Source of the DNA: Lederbergia wuyishanensis
Lineage (GTDB): Bacteria > Bacillota > Bacilli > Bacillales > Bacillaceae_C
Assembly: GCF_022900255.1 (NCBI RefSeq)
Contig: NZ_JALIRM010000008.1
Coordinates: 62,001-126,000, forward strand
Length of the DNA stretch: 64,000 nucleotides
Direction: 5' to 3'
Of this stretch, positions 8,123 to 15,729 are shown in pieces (the stretch's first letter is position 1; every line of letters begins with the position of its first letter). The position numbers and the translations under genes were made by a program. The notes beneath the pieces were generated by a model that ran no database searches, had not been told where the DNA came from, and saw only the letters and a program-made list of their open reading frames with translations.

Positions 8123-8827
8123 ATGGTTAAAATATTTATCGATCCAGGTCATGGTGGAACTGATCCCGGAGCAGTCGGAAACGGATTAAAAGAAAAGGAT
8201 TTAACATTAGCAATCTCCAAACGCATTGAATCAATCTTGAAGAATGAATATGAAGATGTAGAAATTAAGTTAAGCCGTACTGGAGATCAAACACTTACAC
8301 TCAAACAGCGTACTGATATGGCGAATGCTTGGAAAGCTGATTATTTACTTTCTGTTCATATTAATGCAGGAGGCGGTGTTGGCTTTGAATCGTTTATTTA
8401 TAATGGTATATATAAAACAAAGCCAGCAACTAATAATAAGCGTAATGTTCTCCATGATGAAATTATTAAAACTACTGGATTCAAAGACCGTGGCAAGAAA
8501 GAGGCAAACTTTCATATGGTAAGGGAATCAGGGATGCAGAGTTGTTTGACAGAATCAGGTTTTATCGATAATGCTAATGACGCAGCACTTTTAAAGCAAG
8601 CTTCATTCTTGGAAAAGGTTGCTCGAGGACATGCTGACGGCTTATCGAAAGCATTGAACTTGAAAAAGAAACAGGTAAGCAGGCCACCCACTAAGACAGA
8701 GACAGCTGACAATTCTAGCAAGTTGCATCGAGTGCAATTGGGGGCATATGCTGATCCTAAAAACGCCGAAAAACTTGTTGAAGAACTTAAGAAAAAAGGA
8801 TATGACGCATATATTACTACGAATTAA
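8123..8827 (+). CDS. N-acetylmuramoyl-L-alanine amidase endolysin (Amidase_3 plus SPOR)
   Basis: The product cleaves the amide bond between N-acetylmuramic acid and the stem peptide of peptidoglycan at the end of the lytic cycle. The Amidase_3 fold covers residues 1-175. Zinc ligands visible are His10 (Asp-Pro-Gly-His-Gly), Glu24 and His79 (Ser-Val-His-Ile-Asn), and the catalytic Glu144 is in a Thr-Glu-Ser-Gly-Phe motif. A Lys/Pro/Thr linker leads to a C-terminal SPOR-type wall-binding domain (residues 200-234, with the Gln-Leu-Gly-Ala-Tyr signature), which is short. There is no signal peptide, as expected for a holin-dependent endolysin. GGAGG precedes ATG 8123. Confidence 0.95.
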   Translation: MVKIFIDPGHGGTDPGAVGNGLKEKDLTLAISKRIESILKNEYEDVEIKLSRTGDQTLTLKQRTDMANAWKADYLLSVHINAGGGVGFESFIYNGIYKTKPATNNKRNVLHDEIIKTTGFKDRGKKEANFHMVRESGMQSCLTESGFIDNANDAALLKQASFLEKVARGHADGLSKALNLKKKQVSRPPTKTETADNSSKLHRVQLGAYADPKNAEKLVEELKKKGYDAYITTN

Positions 8828-8838
8828 TTGATACTAGG

Positions 8839-8878
8839 AAAGAGAAGGATATGATAGCCTTCTCTTTTTATTTTTTTA
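8839..8878 (+). terminator. Intrinsic terminator of the phage late operon
   Basis: AAAGAGAAGG (8839-8848) pairs with CCTTCTCTTT (8858-8867), a 10-bp stem followed by TTTTTATTTTTTT. It closes the rightward late operon 11 nt after the amidase stop and faces the reverse-strand gene that ends at 8913. Confidence 0.9.
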
Positions 8879-8912
8879 AGTAGAACGAGGGTGGGTTAAT
8901 ATAGAATAATAT

Positions 8913-9854
8913 CTACCCCTCATTCTTATCATTATCGCTTAAATATTTTGAGAGGATTTTTAAATTCTCGAAATCGTGCTGTATATTACCATGAGTTTGT
9001 TGAGTTTTTAAAGCTGAAGAAACTGATTTAATTACCTCCTCAGCTTTACTTTTTCCATCAGGTAATTGATATAAAATTCTCCTTATAGTATTTCTCCAAA
9101 AATTCAACTCCTTGCTATAGTCGTTTAGTTTGGCATTGTAAAGTAATCTTAGTTTTGCATGCCTTGAATTAATTTCTTTAAATTCTAAATCAAGTTTTTC
9201 CAAATCTTTATTAGTTTTTTCTTGAGACTTTTGAAGTCTTTCTCGATCTTCAATTAGATTATTTAATGATTCTTTATTACCTTGAATTAAAGAATTTATT
9301 GATTCAGCATTTTGCTTTATTAATTCTGATCGTCTTTTTTCTTGGTATAGCGATATTAAAAATATTAAGCCTGCATATATAAGACTATTAATTACAATGA
9401 ACTTAATCTGTTCTTTAATTGGACTTTTTAAATCATTAATAGAATAGTTCACTTTAATTTTATTGCCATTTTTGTGCACAACAATTGAATTAGGCTCAAT
9501 GTATTTTTTTGCTATTAATGTTAATTGATAGCTCTTTAATTCTGAAAGACCGGTAAGTTCAATGATTGAGTAATTTTTTTCAGTTTCGATTTTATTAATC
9601 TCTAATGGAATGTTGGCTTTTATCTGATTTCCTTTTATGTCACCTGGGAAACCTATCCTTAGATTATTTATTTCCTTTTCAAATGTATTAATTGTAATTG
9701 GTAATAAATATGTTTCGTTGTCAATTTCTACTGAATCACCTATTGTTAAAACAGATTTTTCAATGAACCAATCAGTTAACATTAAATTACTAAAAAAAGT
9801 TATTACTCCAAGGATTACTGCTGATAGGATTCCTTCTACTATTCTATTACGCAA
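8913..9854 (-). CDS. Two-TM membrane coiled-coil protein, prophage accessory gene
   Basis: I do not recognise the family. The 313-residue protein starts at TTG behind AAGGAGAGAG. Residues 7-27 form a transmembrane anchor and residues 30-150 a beta-rich, probably extracellular domain. Residues 152-170 form a second transmembrane helix. Residues 172-245 are a charged coiled coil, probably cytoplasmic, and residues 246-313 a helical tail. It is a single gene on the strand opposite to both flanking operons, between the lysis and SOS modules. That is a typical place for lysogenic-conversion or superinfection-exclusion genes. Such a role is inferred from position and topology only. Confidence 0.7.
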   Translation of the reverse strand: MRNRIVEGILSAVILGVITFFSNLMLTDWFIEKSVLTIGDSVEIDNETYLLPITINTFEKEINNLRIGFPGDIKGNQIKANIPLEINKIETEKNYSIIELTGLSELKSYQLTLIAKKYIEPNSIVVHKNGNKIKVNYSINDLKSPIKEQIKFIVINSLIYAGLIFLISLYQEKRRSELIKQNAESINSLIQGNKESLNNLIEDRERLQKSQEKTNKDLEKLDLEFKEINSRHAKLRLLYNAKLNDYSKELNFWRNTIRRILYQLPDGKSKAEEVIKSVSSALKTQQTHGNIQHDFENLKILSKYLSDNDKNEG

Positions 9855-9988
9855 ATGACTCTCTCCTTATACTTTCCACATTTTACACCAAACTATATTC
9901 TGCATAAACAACAATAACTCCTTTAAAAAGACAATATTTCACTATTTTCTGTTATTTAGTACTTTTCATTTTAACAAATTTTTACCAC

Positions 9989-10037
9989 TTGAAATACAAA
10001 CGTATGTTTGCTTATAATAAATACAAACATACGTTTG
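9989..10037 (+). promoter_or_regulatory. SOS promoter with two LexA-type boxes
   Basis: TTGAAA (9989-9994) and TATAAT (10013-10018) with an 18-bp spacer form a good vegetative promoter. One palindrome, CAAACGTATGTTTG (9997-10010), lies in the spacer, and a second, CAAACATACGTTTG (10024-10037), lies just after the -10 element. Both match the Bacillus SOS box (CGAAC-N4-GTTCG type) except for symmetric A/T changes in the outer half-site positions. Repressor bound at both sites would cover the promoter on both sides. The ribosome binding site follows directly. Confidence 0.85.
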
Positions 10038-10050
10038 GAGGTAAAAGGTC

Positions 10051-10266
10051 ATGATTGGGATAATTAATCGAGCTGTGGGTACGGAGCAAAGGTTAGAACT
10101 TATTTATATAAATAACGATAGCCAATTATCACAGCGAATAATTAAGGTTCTAGCTGTAACTGATAAAGCTGTAAAAGCCTATTGTTACACCAAACGACAA
10201 TTTCGTACATTCAAATTAGAAAACATCCTTTCAGCTGGTCCTTTTCACAAAAGGATGGGAGCATAA
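10051..10266 (+). CDS. Small WYL-like protein of the uvrX operon
   Basis: This 71-residue protein is the first gene of the SOS operon. It consists of a small beta-barrel-like segment ending with Lys-Arg-Gln-Phe-Arg-Thr-Phe-Lys-Leu-Glu-Asn-Ile, which resembles the ligand-binding core of WYL domains without a DNA-binding domain. Short ORFs of this kind commonly precede uvrX in Bacillus prophages. TTTGGAGG precedes the ATG. Its stop overlaps the uvrX start (TAATG), so the two are translationally coupled. Its function is not known. Confidence 0.7.
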   Translation: MIGIINRAVGTEQRLELIYINNDSQLSQRIIKVLAVTDKAVKAYCYTKRQFRTFKLENILSAGPFHKRMGA

Positions 10267-11495
10267 TGGGCGAAAAAATAATATTCCTAACAGACATGCA
10301 AAGCTTTTACGCTACTGTGGAGAAGGTCCGTGATCATTCTTTAAAAGATAAACCCGTAATAGTTGCGGGAGATCCAGAACGGCGAAGTGGGATTGTTTTA
10401 GCTGCTTGTCCAATTGCTAAAAAATACGGAATAACTACTGCAGAAACTCTCGGGTCAGCTAAATTAAAATGTCCTCATGTGGAAGTCGTCCGTCCTCACA
10501 TGCAACAATATATTGATGTCTCCATTCAAATTACAAAAATTATGGAGCAGTTTACCGATTTAGTTGAACCTTTTAGTATCGATGAACAGTTTATGGATGT
10601 AACAGGTAGTCAGAAACTATTTGGTGACCAGTTTGAAATTGCTAAAAAGGTACAGGCAAAGATTTTGGAGGATACGGGAGTTTATTCAAGAGTAGGAATA
10701 GGACCTAACAAAATCTTAGCTAAAATGGCTTGCGACAACTTTGCCAAAAAGAACAAAGACGGGATATTCCGATTAGATGAAAGCAACATAGATCAACTTT
10801 GGAAAATGCCGATAGGTAACATGTTCGGAGTTGGTAGTAAAATGGAGAGACACTTACGAGGTATGGGGATTTTTACAATAGGAGGTTTAGCAAAACACCC
10901 ACTACCAACATTAAAAAAGAAATGGGGCATTAATGGAGAAGTGCTTTGGCAGACTGCAAACGGTATCGATTATTCGCCAGTTACTGTCAAAACACATAAT
11001 CAACAAAAAGCAGTTGGCCATCATATGACATTGCCCAGGGACTACAAAAGTTTAAAAGAAATAAAAATAGTCCTCCTGGAACTATGTACTGAAGTAGCCC
11101 GTAGATGTCGAAAGAAAGGTTATATGGGTGTGACAGTATCCTTTGGCGTACGTGGTGCAGACTTCGACTTTCCAACAGGCTTCCACCGTCAAGTTACATT
11201 ACCTTTACCAACGAATTATGACCTAGATATTTTTAATGCTGCATACAAATTACTGTTAGAATTTTGGGATCGTGAACCTGTTCGAAGTTTAGGAGTCAGT
11301 CTATCTAACCTGCAACCATCAGATAATTATCAGATTGATTTATTTGACAACTATCTACTAAAGGAAAGCCTTAATTCTGCATTTGATGTTATTTGGGATA
11401 AATATGGCCGAAGGGCTTTGTATAGAGCATCTTCATTAACTGCAGCTGGTCAGGCATCGGAACGAGCTGTCAAAATAGGAGGGCACTATAAATAA
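10266..11495 (+). CDS. uvrX: Y-family DNA polymerase UvrX (UV damage repair protein)
   Basis: A translesion DNA polymerase of the ImpB/MucB/SamB (DinB-like) family, 409 residues from ATG 10266. The longer reading frame back to 10182 runs through the preceding gene and lacks a ribosome binding site. Catalytic metal ligands are visible at Asp10 (Leu-Thr-Asp-Met-Gln-Ser-Phe) and Asp106-Glu107 (Phe-Ser-Ile-Asp-Glu-Gln). The helix-hairpin-helix region is near residues 175-215, followed by a little-finger domain. It resembles the SP-beta UvrX/YqjW group, which is induced by DNA damage and replicates past lesions with low fidelity. It sits between a WYL-like gene and a YolD-like gene, both by 1-nt overlap, under the twin LexA boxes. 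Confidence 0.95.
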   Translation: MGEKIIFLTDMQSFYATVEKVRDHSLKDKPVIVAGDPERRSGIVLAACPIAKKYGITTAETLGSAKLKCPHVEVVRPHMQQYIDVSIQITKIMEQFTDLVEPFSIDEQFMDVTGSQKLFGDQFEIAKKVQAKILEDTGVYSRVGIGPNKILAKMACDNFAKKNKDGIFRLDESNIDQLWKMPIGNMFGVGSKMERHLRGMGIFTIGGLAKHPLPTLKKKWGINGEVLWQTANGIDYSPVTVKTHNQQKAVGHHMTLPRDYKSLKEIKIVLLELCTEVARRCRKKGYMGVTVSFGVRGADFDFPTGFHRQVTLPLPTNYDLDIFNAAYKLLLEFWDREPVRSLGVSLSNLQPSDNYQIDLFDNYLLKESLNSAFDVIWDKYGRRALYRASSLTAAGQASERAVKIGGHYK

Positions 11496-11839
11496 TGGTT
11501 AATAAACTAACTCCAGGACTTAATTTACGCTGGGAATCAAGTAGGATGATGCTCCCAGAACATAAAGAGCAAATAATCTCACATCACTTCGACAAAGGTA
11601 AAATGATAAAACCAATATTAGACATGTCACGATTTGATGAATTTGACGAAACAATACATACTGCTTTGGAATATCATTGCCCTGTTTCTATTACGCATTG
11701 GTTAAATGGTTTTAACGGGATTCTTGAGGGATTTATTCATTATGTAGACCATATAAACAAACATATTCGACTAAAAGATTTTGAAGAAAACATATATAAA
11801 ATTAAATTTGATTCAATTATCAACATACAAATAATGTAG
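11495..11839 (+). CDS. YolD-like family protein
   Basis: A 114-residue member of the YolD-like family (Pfam YolD), which is almost always encoded beside Y-family polymerases in Firmicutes. The Arg-Trp-Glu-Ser-Ser-Arg-Met-Met-Leu-Pro-Glu-His motif near residues 12-23 is characteristic. The family is thought to act like UmuD in polymerase function, but this is not firmly established. The start overlaps the uvrX stop by one base. Confidence 0.9.
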   Translation: MVNKLTPGLNLRWESSRMMLPEHKEQIISHHFDKGKMIKPILDMSRFDEFDETIHTALEYHCPVSITHWLNGFNGILEGFIHYVDHINKHIRLKDFEENIYKIKFDSIINIQIM

Positions 11840-11857
11840 TTTAGGGGGAGATATTAA

Positions 11858-12085
11858 ATGCCAAACATAACAACAAAACAAAAAGAAGTATTAAATGCTA
11901 TTATGAATTATATTGAAAAGAATGGATATTCACCGGCTTATAGAGATTTGATGGATGATCTAGGTCTTAAATCCGTTTCTACTATTTCTGGGCACATGGA
12001 TAGACTAAAAGAAAAAGGTTATATTTCTTTTATGCCTGGATCGCCTAGGACCATAACAGTATTAAAAAGACCACTTCTCTTTTAA
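11858..12085 (+). CDS. LexA-type winged-helix protein lacking the peptidase domain
   Basis: The 75-residue product aligns along its whole length with the N-terminal DNA-binding domain of LexA: Lys-Gln-Lys-Glu-Val-Leu, Gly-Tyr-Ser-Pro-Ala-Tyr-Arg-Asp-Leu, then Ser-Val-Ser-Thr-Ile-Ser-Gly-His-Met-Asp-Arg-Leu as recognition helix, and a beta-wing ending Pro-Arg-Thr-Ile-Thr-Val-Leu. It stops before the Ala-Gly cleavage site and the Ser-Lys peptidase, so it cannot self-cleave or dimerise in the usual way. It is the last gene of the SOS operon, with a TAGGGGGAG site 18 nt after YolD. I infer that it may bind the operon's own LexA-type boxes; this is untested. Confidence 0.85.
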   Translation: MPNITTKQKEVLNAIMNYIEKNGYSPAYRDLMDDLGLKSVSTISGHMDRLKEKGYISFMPGSPRTITVLKRPLLF

Positions 12086-12097
12086 GAGAAGTTTTAT
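12073..12097 (+). terminator. Intrinsic terminator of the SOS operon
   Basis: ACTTCTCTT and AAGAGAAGT (12073-12092) form a 9-bp inverted repeat with a very short loop, followed by TTTTATT. The hairpin spans the stop codon of the LexA-like gene. Confidence 0.8.
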
Positions 12098-12104
12098 TGC
12101 AAAC

Positions 12105-12953
12105 TTATTCATCTAACCAATTGTAAAGAATAGGGTTAGATGGATTATTGCTATGCATCTTATCATTGTCATCCTCATCCCACATTTGTTCCATTGCTTG
12201 CACATATAAGTAGTCTAATTTTTTATCCAATATTCCATTAAAATAGCCAGTTATAGATTTAATTTCTTTCTTTTTAGTAGTGAGAAATGTAGTGCGTATT
12301 GCGCTAATAGCTGTATCTAGTAGAGTGTTTTTGTCAAAAGAATTTTTAATATATCTTGTTTGAGCTAAGTAGATTCCGTACATTTTAGATGCGGTTTTTC
12401 TATCATCAATGAAATAACCAACTGATTTTATGAATGACGAATACGGCTTACTATAATGAGTGTCACCATCAATCTCTTGCGCCGTATACGTATTAATAGA
12501 ATTAATAGATTTATTGCTTAAAGAATAAGCTGTTTGTTTTTCAGATTTTCTTTGTTGACCGTTGCTATCATCATGTTTTTCGTCATCCTCACGCTTGGAC
12601 ATTTGCGCTTGGACATCAAGGTCATAAGAAGGTTGGATCTGATATATATTGGCCCCTTGTCCTCCTTTGATTGGTCTAGTTGTATTTACCTTTTGAATAG
12701 CTCCCATATCAATAAGCGACTTGATTGCACGTTGGACAGTCTTAATAGACATACTAATCCCTTCAGCGATTGTTTCTAATTTCAAATGAGCAGCACCAAT
12801 AAATTTTACTGAGTACTTACTAATGAACCAAAGTACTTTAAATTCAGTCGCTGTAGTTTTATCACGAAATCCATTTACGTGTAGATTCAATTCTTGCACA
12901 CTATTAAATGTTGCATAGTTTTCTAAGTGCCCAAAATGATACTTATTTTCCAT
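12105..12953 (-). CDS. Prophage winged-helix/replication-type DNA-binding protein
   Basis: The gene begins at ATG 12953, 8 nt after TAGGAG, and encodes 282 residues. Residues 35-115 form a winged-helix domain (HTH_36 type) with an Ile-Ala-Glu-Gly-Ile-Ser-Met-Ser-Ile-Lys-Thr-Val-Gln-Arg-Ala motif. Residues 120-185 are polar and low complexity. Residues 190-282 are helical and end acidic. The layout resembles phage and plasmid replication or regulatory proteins of Bacillales. It is the last phage gene before the attachment junction and is transcribed toward the prophage interior. Its frame is open upstream into the truncated host permease, giving a fused 796-codon reading frame. Confidence 0.75.
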   Translation of the reverse strand: MENKYHFGHLENYATFNSVQELNLHVNGFRDKTTATEFKVLWFISKYSVKFIGAAHLKLETIAEGISMSIKTVQRAIKSLIDMGAIQKVNTTRPIKGGQGANIYQIQPSYDLDVQAQMSKREDDEKHDDSNGQQRKSEKQTAYSLSNKSINSINTYTAQEIDGDTHYSKPYSSFIKSVGYFIDDRKTASKMYGIYLAQTRYIKNSFDKNTLLDTAISAIRTTFLTTKKKEIKSITGYFNGILDKKLDYLYVQAMEQMWDEDDNDKMHSNNPSNPILYNWLDE

Positions 12954-12976
12954 TTCAACGTCTCCTATTCGGAAAC

Positions 12977-13112
12977 AAAAAAGCAACGGCCTGTGATAGC
13001 AAACCGTTGCTAAATAAGCCCTATGACTGTAAAATAGACATAAGGGTACAGCAAGTGTTTGCCTATCGTGAGTAGGCGGACGGTGCATGAGTGCTACCAA
13101 CACTACATGCAC
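12977..13112 (-). promoter_or_regulatory. Structured leader with terminator-like attenuator
   Basis: Read on the minus strand, the leader holds four hairpins in order. GTGCATG/CATGCAC (13112-13083) has an inner AGTG/CACT. GCCTA/TAGGC lies at 13077-13061, and CCCTTATG/CATAGGG at about 13046-13018. The last, GCAACGG/CCGTTGC (13010-12983), is directly followed by TTTTTTG. That final element has the form of an intrinsic terminator and ends 24 nt before the ATG at 12953, with the ribosome binding site between them. This suggests control of the downstream gene by premature termination. The signal it senses is unknown. Confidence 0.6.
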
Positions 13113-13142
13113 ACGTTGTGCTCTTTTGTTTTTTATTTTTTT
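13109..13142 (+). terminator. Plus-strand terminator-like hairpin at the prophage edge
   Basis: GCACA (13109-13113) and TGTGC (13117-13121) form a small hairpin followed by TCTTTTGTTTTTTATTTTTTT. It could stop rightward transcription from leaving the prophage. It overlaps the minus-strand leader. Confidence 0.5.
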
Positions 13143-13177
13143 CTTATTTACCTTTAAATTATAGTTTCGATATGTTT

Positions 13178-13205
13178 GAGTGTTTTTTATAGGTGAAGGT
13201 GTTCC
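13178..13205. other. Probable prophage attachment junction (right end)
   Basis: The permease coding similarity, read on the minus strand, ends after a Trp-Val-Gly-Gly-Gly-Thr motif at about 13200. In related transporters this motif is followed by a further hydrophobic C-terminus. Here it changes abruptly to Pro/Lys/Asn-rich sequence and phage leader DNA. The exact core cannot be defined because the other end of the prophage and the integrase lie outside the window. Confidence 0.6.
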
Positions 13206-14495
13206 TCCACCTACCCATACTGCCCCCATTTGGCCAATGGCTCCAAGCGTAGCGACATCTACTCCAACACTACTACCTAATGCTCCAGATAAAGAGCCAA
13301 CTAAAGGCAGACCTGAAAACCCTGAACCATCCAATCCAGTAATCATTCCAATTATAAGAATACCGAAGCCTGCTATAAAGCTATTTTCAGGTATGAATTG
13401 CTGCCCAGCAAGGACAAGATCAAATAAGAAAGATGGAGTTTCTTCTACATTCATACTAAATATTTTTGCTGCTAATTCACCACTGCCGATAAAGAAGAAC
13501 CCAGCTATTGGTATCACTGGTCCCATTGCTTTAAAAGCGAATACAAATCCTTTTACGATATTGTCACTAACCGTATTTAGTGATGCCTTTATATTGTTAA
13601 AGATAGAAGCTGCAATAAGGAGTATAAAGGATGCTCCGCCAATTAATGCTGCTCCAGTACCACCTTCAATAGAAGGAAGAACATCGGAGAATTTCGTAAG
13701 AACCATATAGATTATAATCAACAAAAATGTGATTGGTATGAGAATGGCAAAGAGAAGACTATATTTACTTTTCAGAGGTTGCTTCGTTTCGGAAAGTTTT
13801 TCGCTTTCATTCAGATTTTGAATACTATTTTCCCATGCTTGGAGGTGTTGATTAGATGGTTGTAAAATGTTTTTTCTAAGAGAGAGATAAGCAATTACAA
13901 TGGCGGTAATCCCTGTAATTAATGACAAAATAAAGGCACGATCTGCGACTGGTGCAACGTCCACTAAAGCTGCAGTTGCGGTTAAGGTTGGAGCAATTTG
14001 AATGACGTAATCGGACGATAACGCCATTCCCTGGCCAGCTAGTGAAATTGCTATGGCCGCACCAATTGGCGGAAGTCCGGCGCGAATAGCAACTGGGATA
14101 AGCAATGCACCAACTAATGGAACTGCCGGTGTTGGCCAAAAGAAGAGGGAAATTGCATATGTGACGAAAATAATGACCCAGAAGGATATATGGCCATTCT
14201 TCATTACCCTCTGAAAAGGTGTGATCATCTGTTCGTCCGAACCTAATTCTTTCAATGAGTATAATAAGGCAGTCATGATTGCGATGATTAGGAAAATATT
14301 AAACAACTCCCCAGCCGCAATTAAACTAGCATTGAAGATGGTTTGCAAGCCAGCTATAAAGGAACCAGTATAAATCCAACCAACTAAGAATGTGACAAGA
14401 ATCGAAGGTACTACTACATTTTGGCGAAACAGCATCGTTAAAATAATGATCACTGTTCCTGCTAAGTACATCCAGTGAGCTGCTGTTAGTTCCAT
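13200..14495 (-). pseudogene. Multi-pass permease truncated by prophage insertion
   Basis: About 430 residues remain, with roughly ten hydrophobic segments. There are conserved-looking stretches such as Phe-Trp-Pro-Thr-Pro-Ala-Val-Pro and Gly-Leu-Asp-Gly-Ser-Gly-Phe-Ser-Gly. It resembles ion-transporter-superfamily permeases (GntP- or YhfA-like); the substrate is not clear. The last hydrophobic segment after Gly-Gly-Gly-Thr is missing and the frame continues into phage DNA. The missing C-terminus should lie beyond the left prophage end, so precise excision would restore the gene. ATG 14495 is preceded by GAGAGGGG. Whether the truncated protein still transports is unknown. Confidence 0.75.
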
Positions 14496-14915
14496 ATAAA
14501 TGAAACCCCTCTCAAAACGAAAATGAAAAGTGATAAATTCTTAAATTAGGTTATGCGCAGAGTTGGGCTTTGGTGAAAACGTGGAGAACAATAATTTGGA
14601 AGCTTGGTCATAGGGGTATCTATCAAAGTGTGGTAAAACAAATTGATACAATTGGAACACCTTTATTCAGGCGTACATTGATCCTGATTATTTTTGGATG
14701 ATCGGCAAATTTGAAGTTGAATTTTATTTTCATAGTGACGACCATAAGAGAAGAAATGTTTTGGTATAATATTCCTTAAATGCAGTGTCATAAAGAACGA
14801 AGGATTCAGTAGAAAGGTTATCCTTTCAGCTTTTAGAGCTAATAAGGCTGAAATTATCTTACAATTAATAGTATGTAGTAAAAAAATTAAAGTAGTAGAG
14901 TTAGGAGAGGCTTAA
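14496..14915. other. Intergenic region between permease and acetyltransferase
   Basis: No convincing gene was found in these 420 bases. The region contains promoter-like AT-rich tracts on both strands, including TTGGTATAAT near 14760, and GGAGAGG just before the acetyltransferase ATG. Short open frames in it look random. Confidence 0.5.
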
Positions 14916-15467
14916 ATGAAAAGTATTCCTTTGAAAATGGTGAGAAAAAATTTATTGAACATTCCACAGTATTCACTTCTAGACGGCTTTAAAATTAGAT
15001 TCTTTGAAAAAGGAGACGAACATAATTGGGCTAGAATTGAAGCGAGTGTAAATGAATTTAAAAATGAACAAGCTGCTCTAGAACACTTCACTAAAGAATT
15101 TGGATCACATATTGATGAAATGTCAATGCGTTGTCTATTCATTGTGAATAAAGATGGGGAAGCAATCGCAACAACAACAGCGTGGTATGGAGACTTAAGT
15201 GGCAGTGGGGAAATATCGGGTAGAATACATTGGGTAAGTGTGGTTCCAGAATATCAAGGAAAGAAACTGTCAAAACCATTACTTAGTGAAGCAATGAACA
15301 TTTTGGCAAGTCACCATTCAAATGCCTATCTAACATCTCAAACTACGAGTTATCAAGCAATCAATATGTACTTAAACTTCGGATTTGAACCTTATTTAAC
15401 AACTACAAGCTGTTATGAAGCTTGGAACTTGATGGAAAATACTTTAAACCGAAAAATACTATCGTAG
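14916..15467 (+). CDS. GNAT family N-acetyltransferase
   Basis: A 183-residue single-domain GNAT protein. The core covers residues 28-165, with the acetyl-CoA loop at residues 112-124 (Val-x-Pro-Glu-Tyr-Gln-Gly-Lys-Lys-Leu-Ser-Lys-Pro-Leu), close to the consensus Gln/Arg-x-x-Gly-x-Gly/Ala. The C-terminal Asn-Met-Tyr-Leu-Asn-Phe-Gly-Phe-Glu-Pro motif is the usual beta5-alpha4 region. The substrate is not known. TTAGGAGAGG precedes the ATG. It appears monocistronic. Confidence 0.85.
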   Translation: MKSIPLKMVRKNLLNIPQYSLLDGFKIRFFEKGDEHNWARIEASVNEFKNEQAALEHFTKEFGSHIDEMSMRCLFIVNKDGEAIATTTAWYGDLSGSGEISGRIHWVSVVPEYQGKKLSKPLLSEAMNILASHHSNAYLTSQTTSYQAINMYLNFGFEPYLTTTSCYEAWNLMENTLNRKILS

Positions 15468-15688
15468 TTTTTACCTTAACTGAAAAATAGAATAACGAAA
15501 TAAGGTTAATAAAAAAATGAATATAAAAACACCTAGATGTGAGAAATAACCGTACATATTTAGGTCAGTTAAAAATATTTTTAAGCAGGGACGGTACTCT
15601 GAACTTTTCCATCGTCTTCCGCTTATTAGAACATTTGATACATAGAGCCATTTTTGAGAACATGTAATGCCATATTATTTTTAAATTT

Positions 15689-15716
15689 GAAAGAGTCGCT
15701 AATTCATAAGCGACTC
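15689..15716 (-). terminator. Terminator of the secreted-protein gene
   Basis: GAGTCGCT (15693-15700) and AGCGACTC (15709-15716) form an 8-bp stem. On the minus strand it is followed by TTTC and AT-rich sequence, 13 nt after the stop codon of the gene at 15730-16182. Confidence 0.7.
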
Positions 15717-15729
15717 TCAATAATAATAC

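Noticed and set aside
10182-10265. Upstream extension of uvrX
   Set aside because: It overlaps the coupled WYL-like gene in another frame. ATG 10266 gives the conserved polymerase N-terminus.
13180-13710. Plus-strand frame of 176 residues within the permease
   Set aside because: Pro/Asn-rich antisense of a hydrophobic membrane protein, with no start signal.
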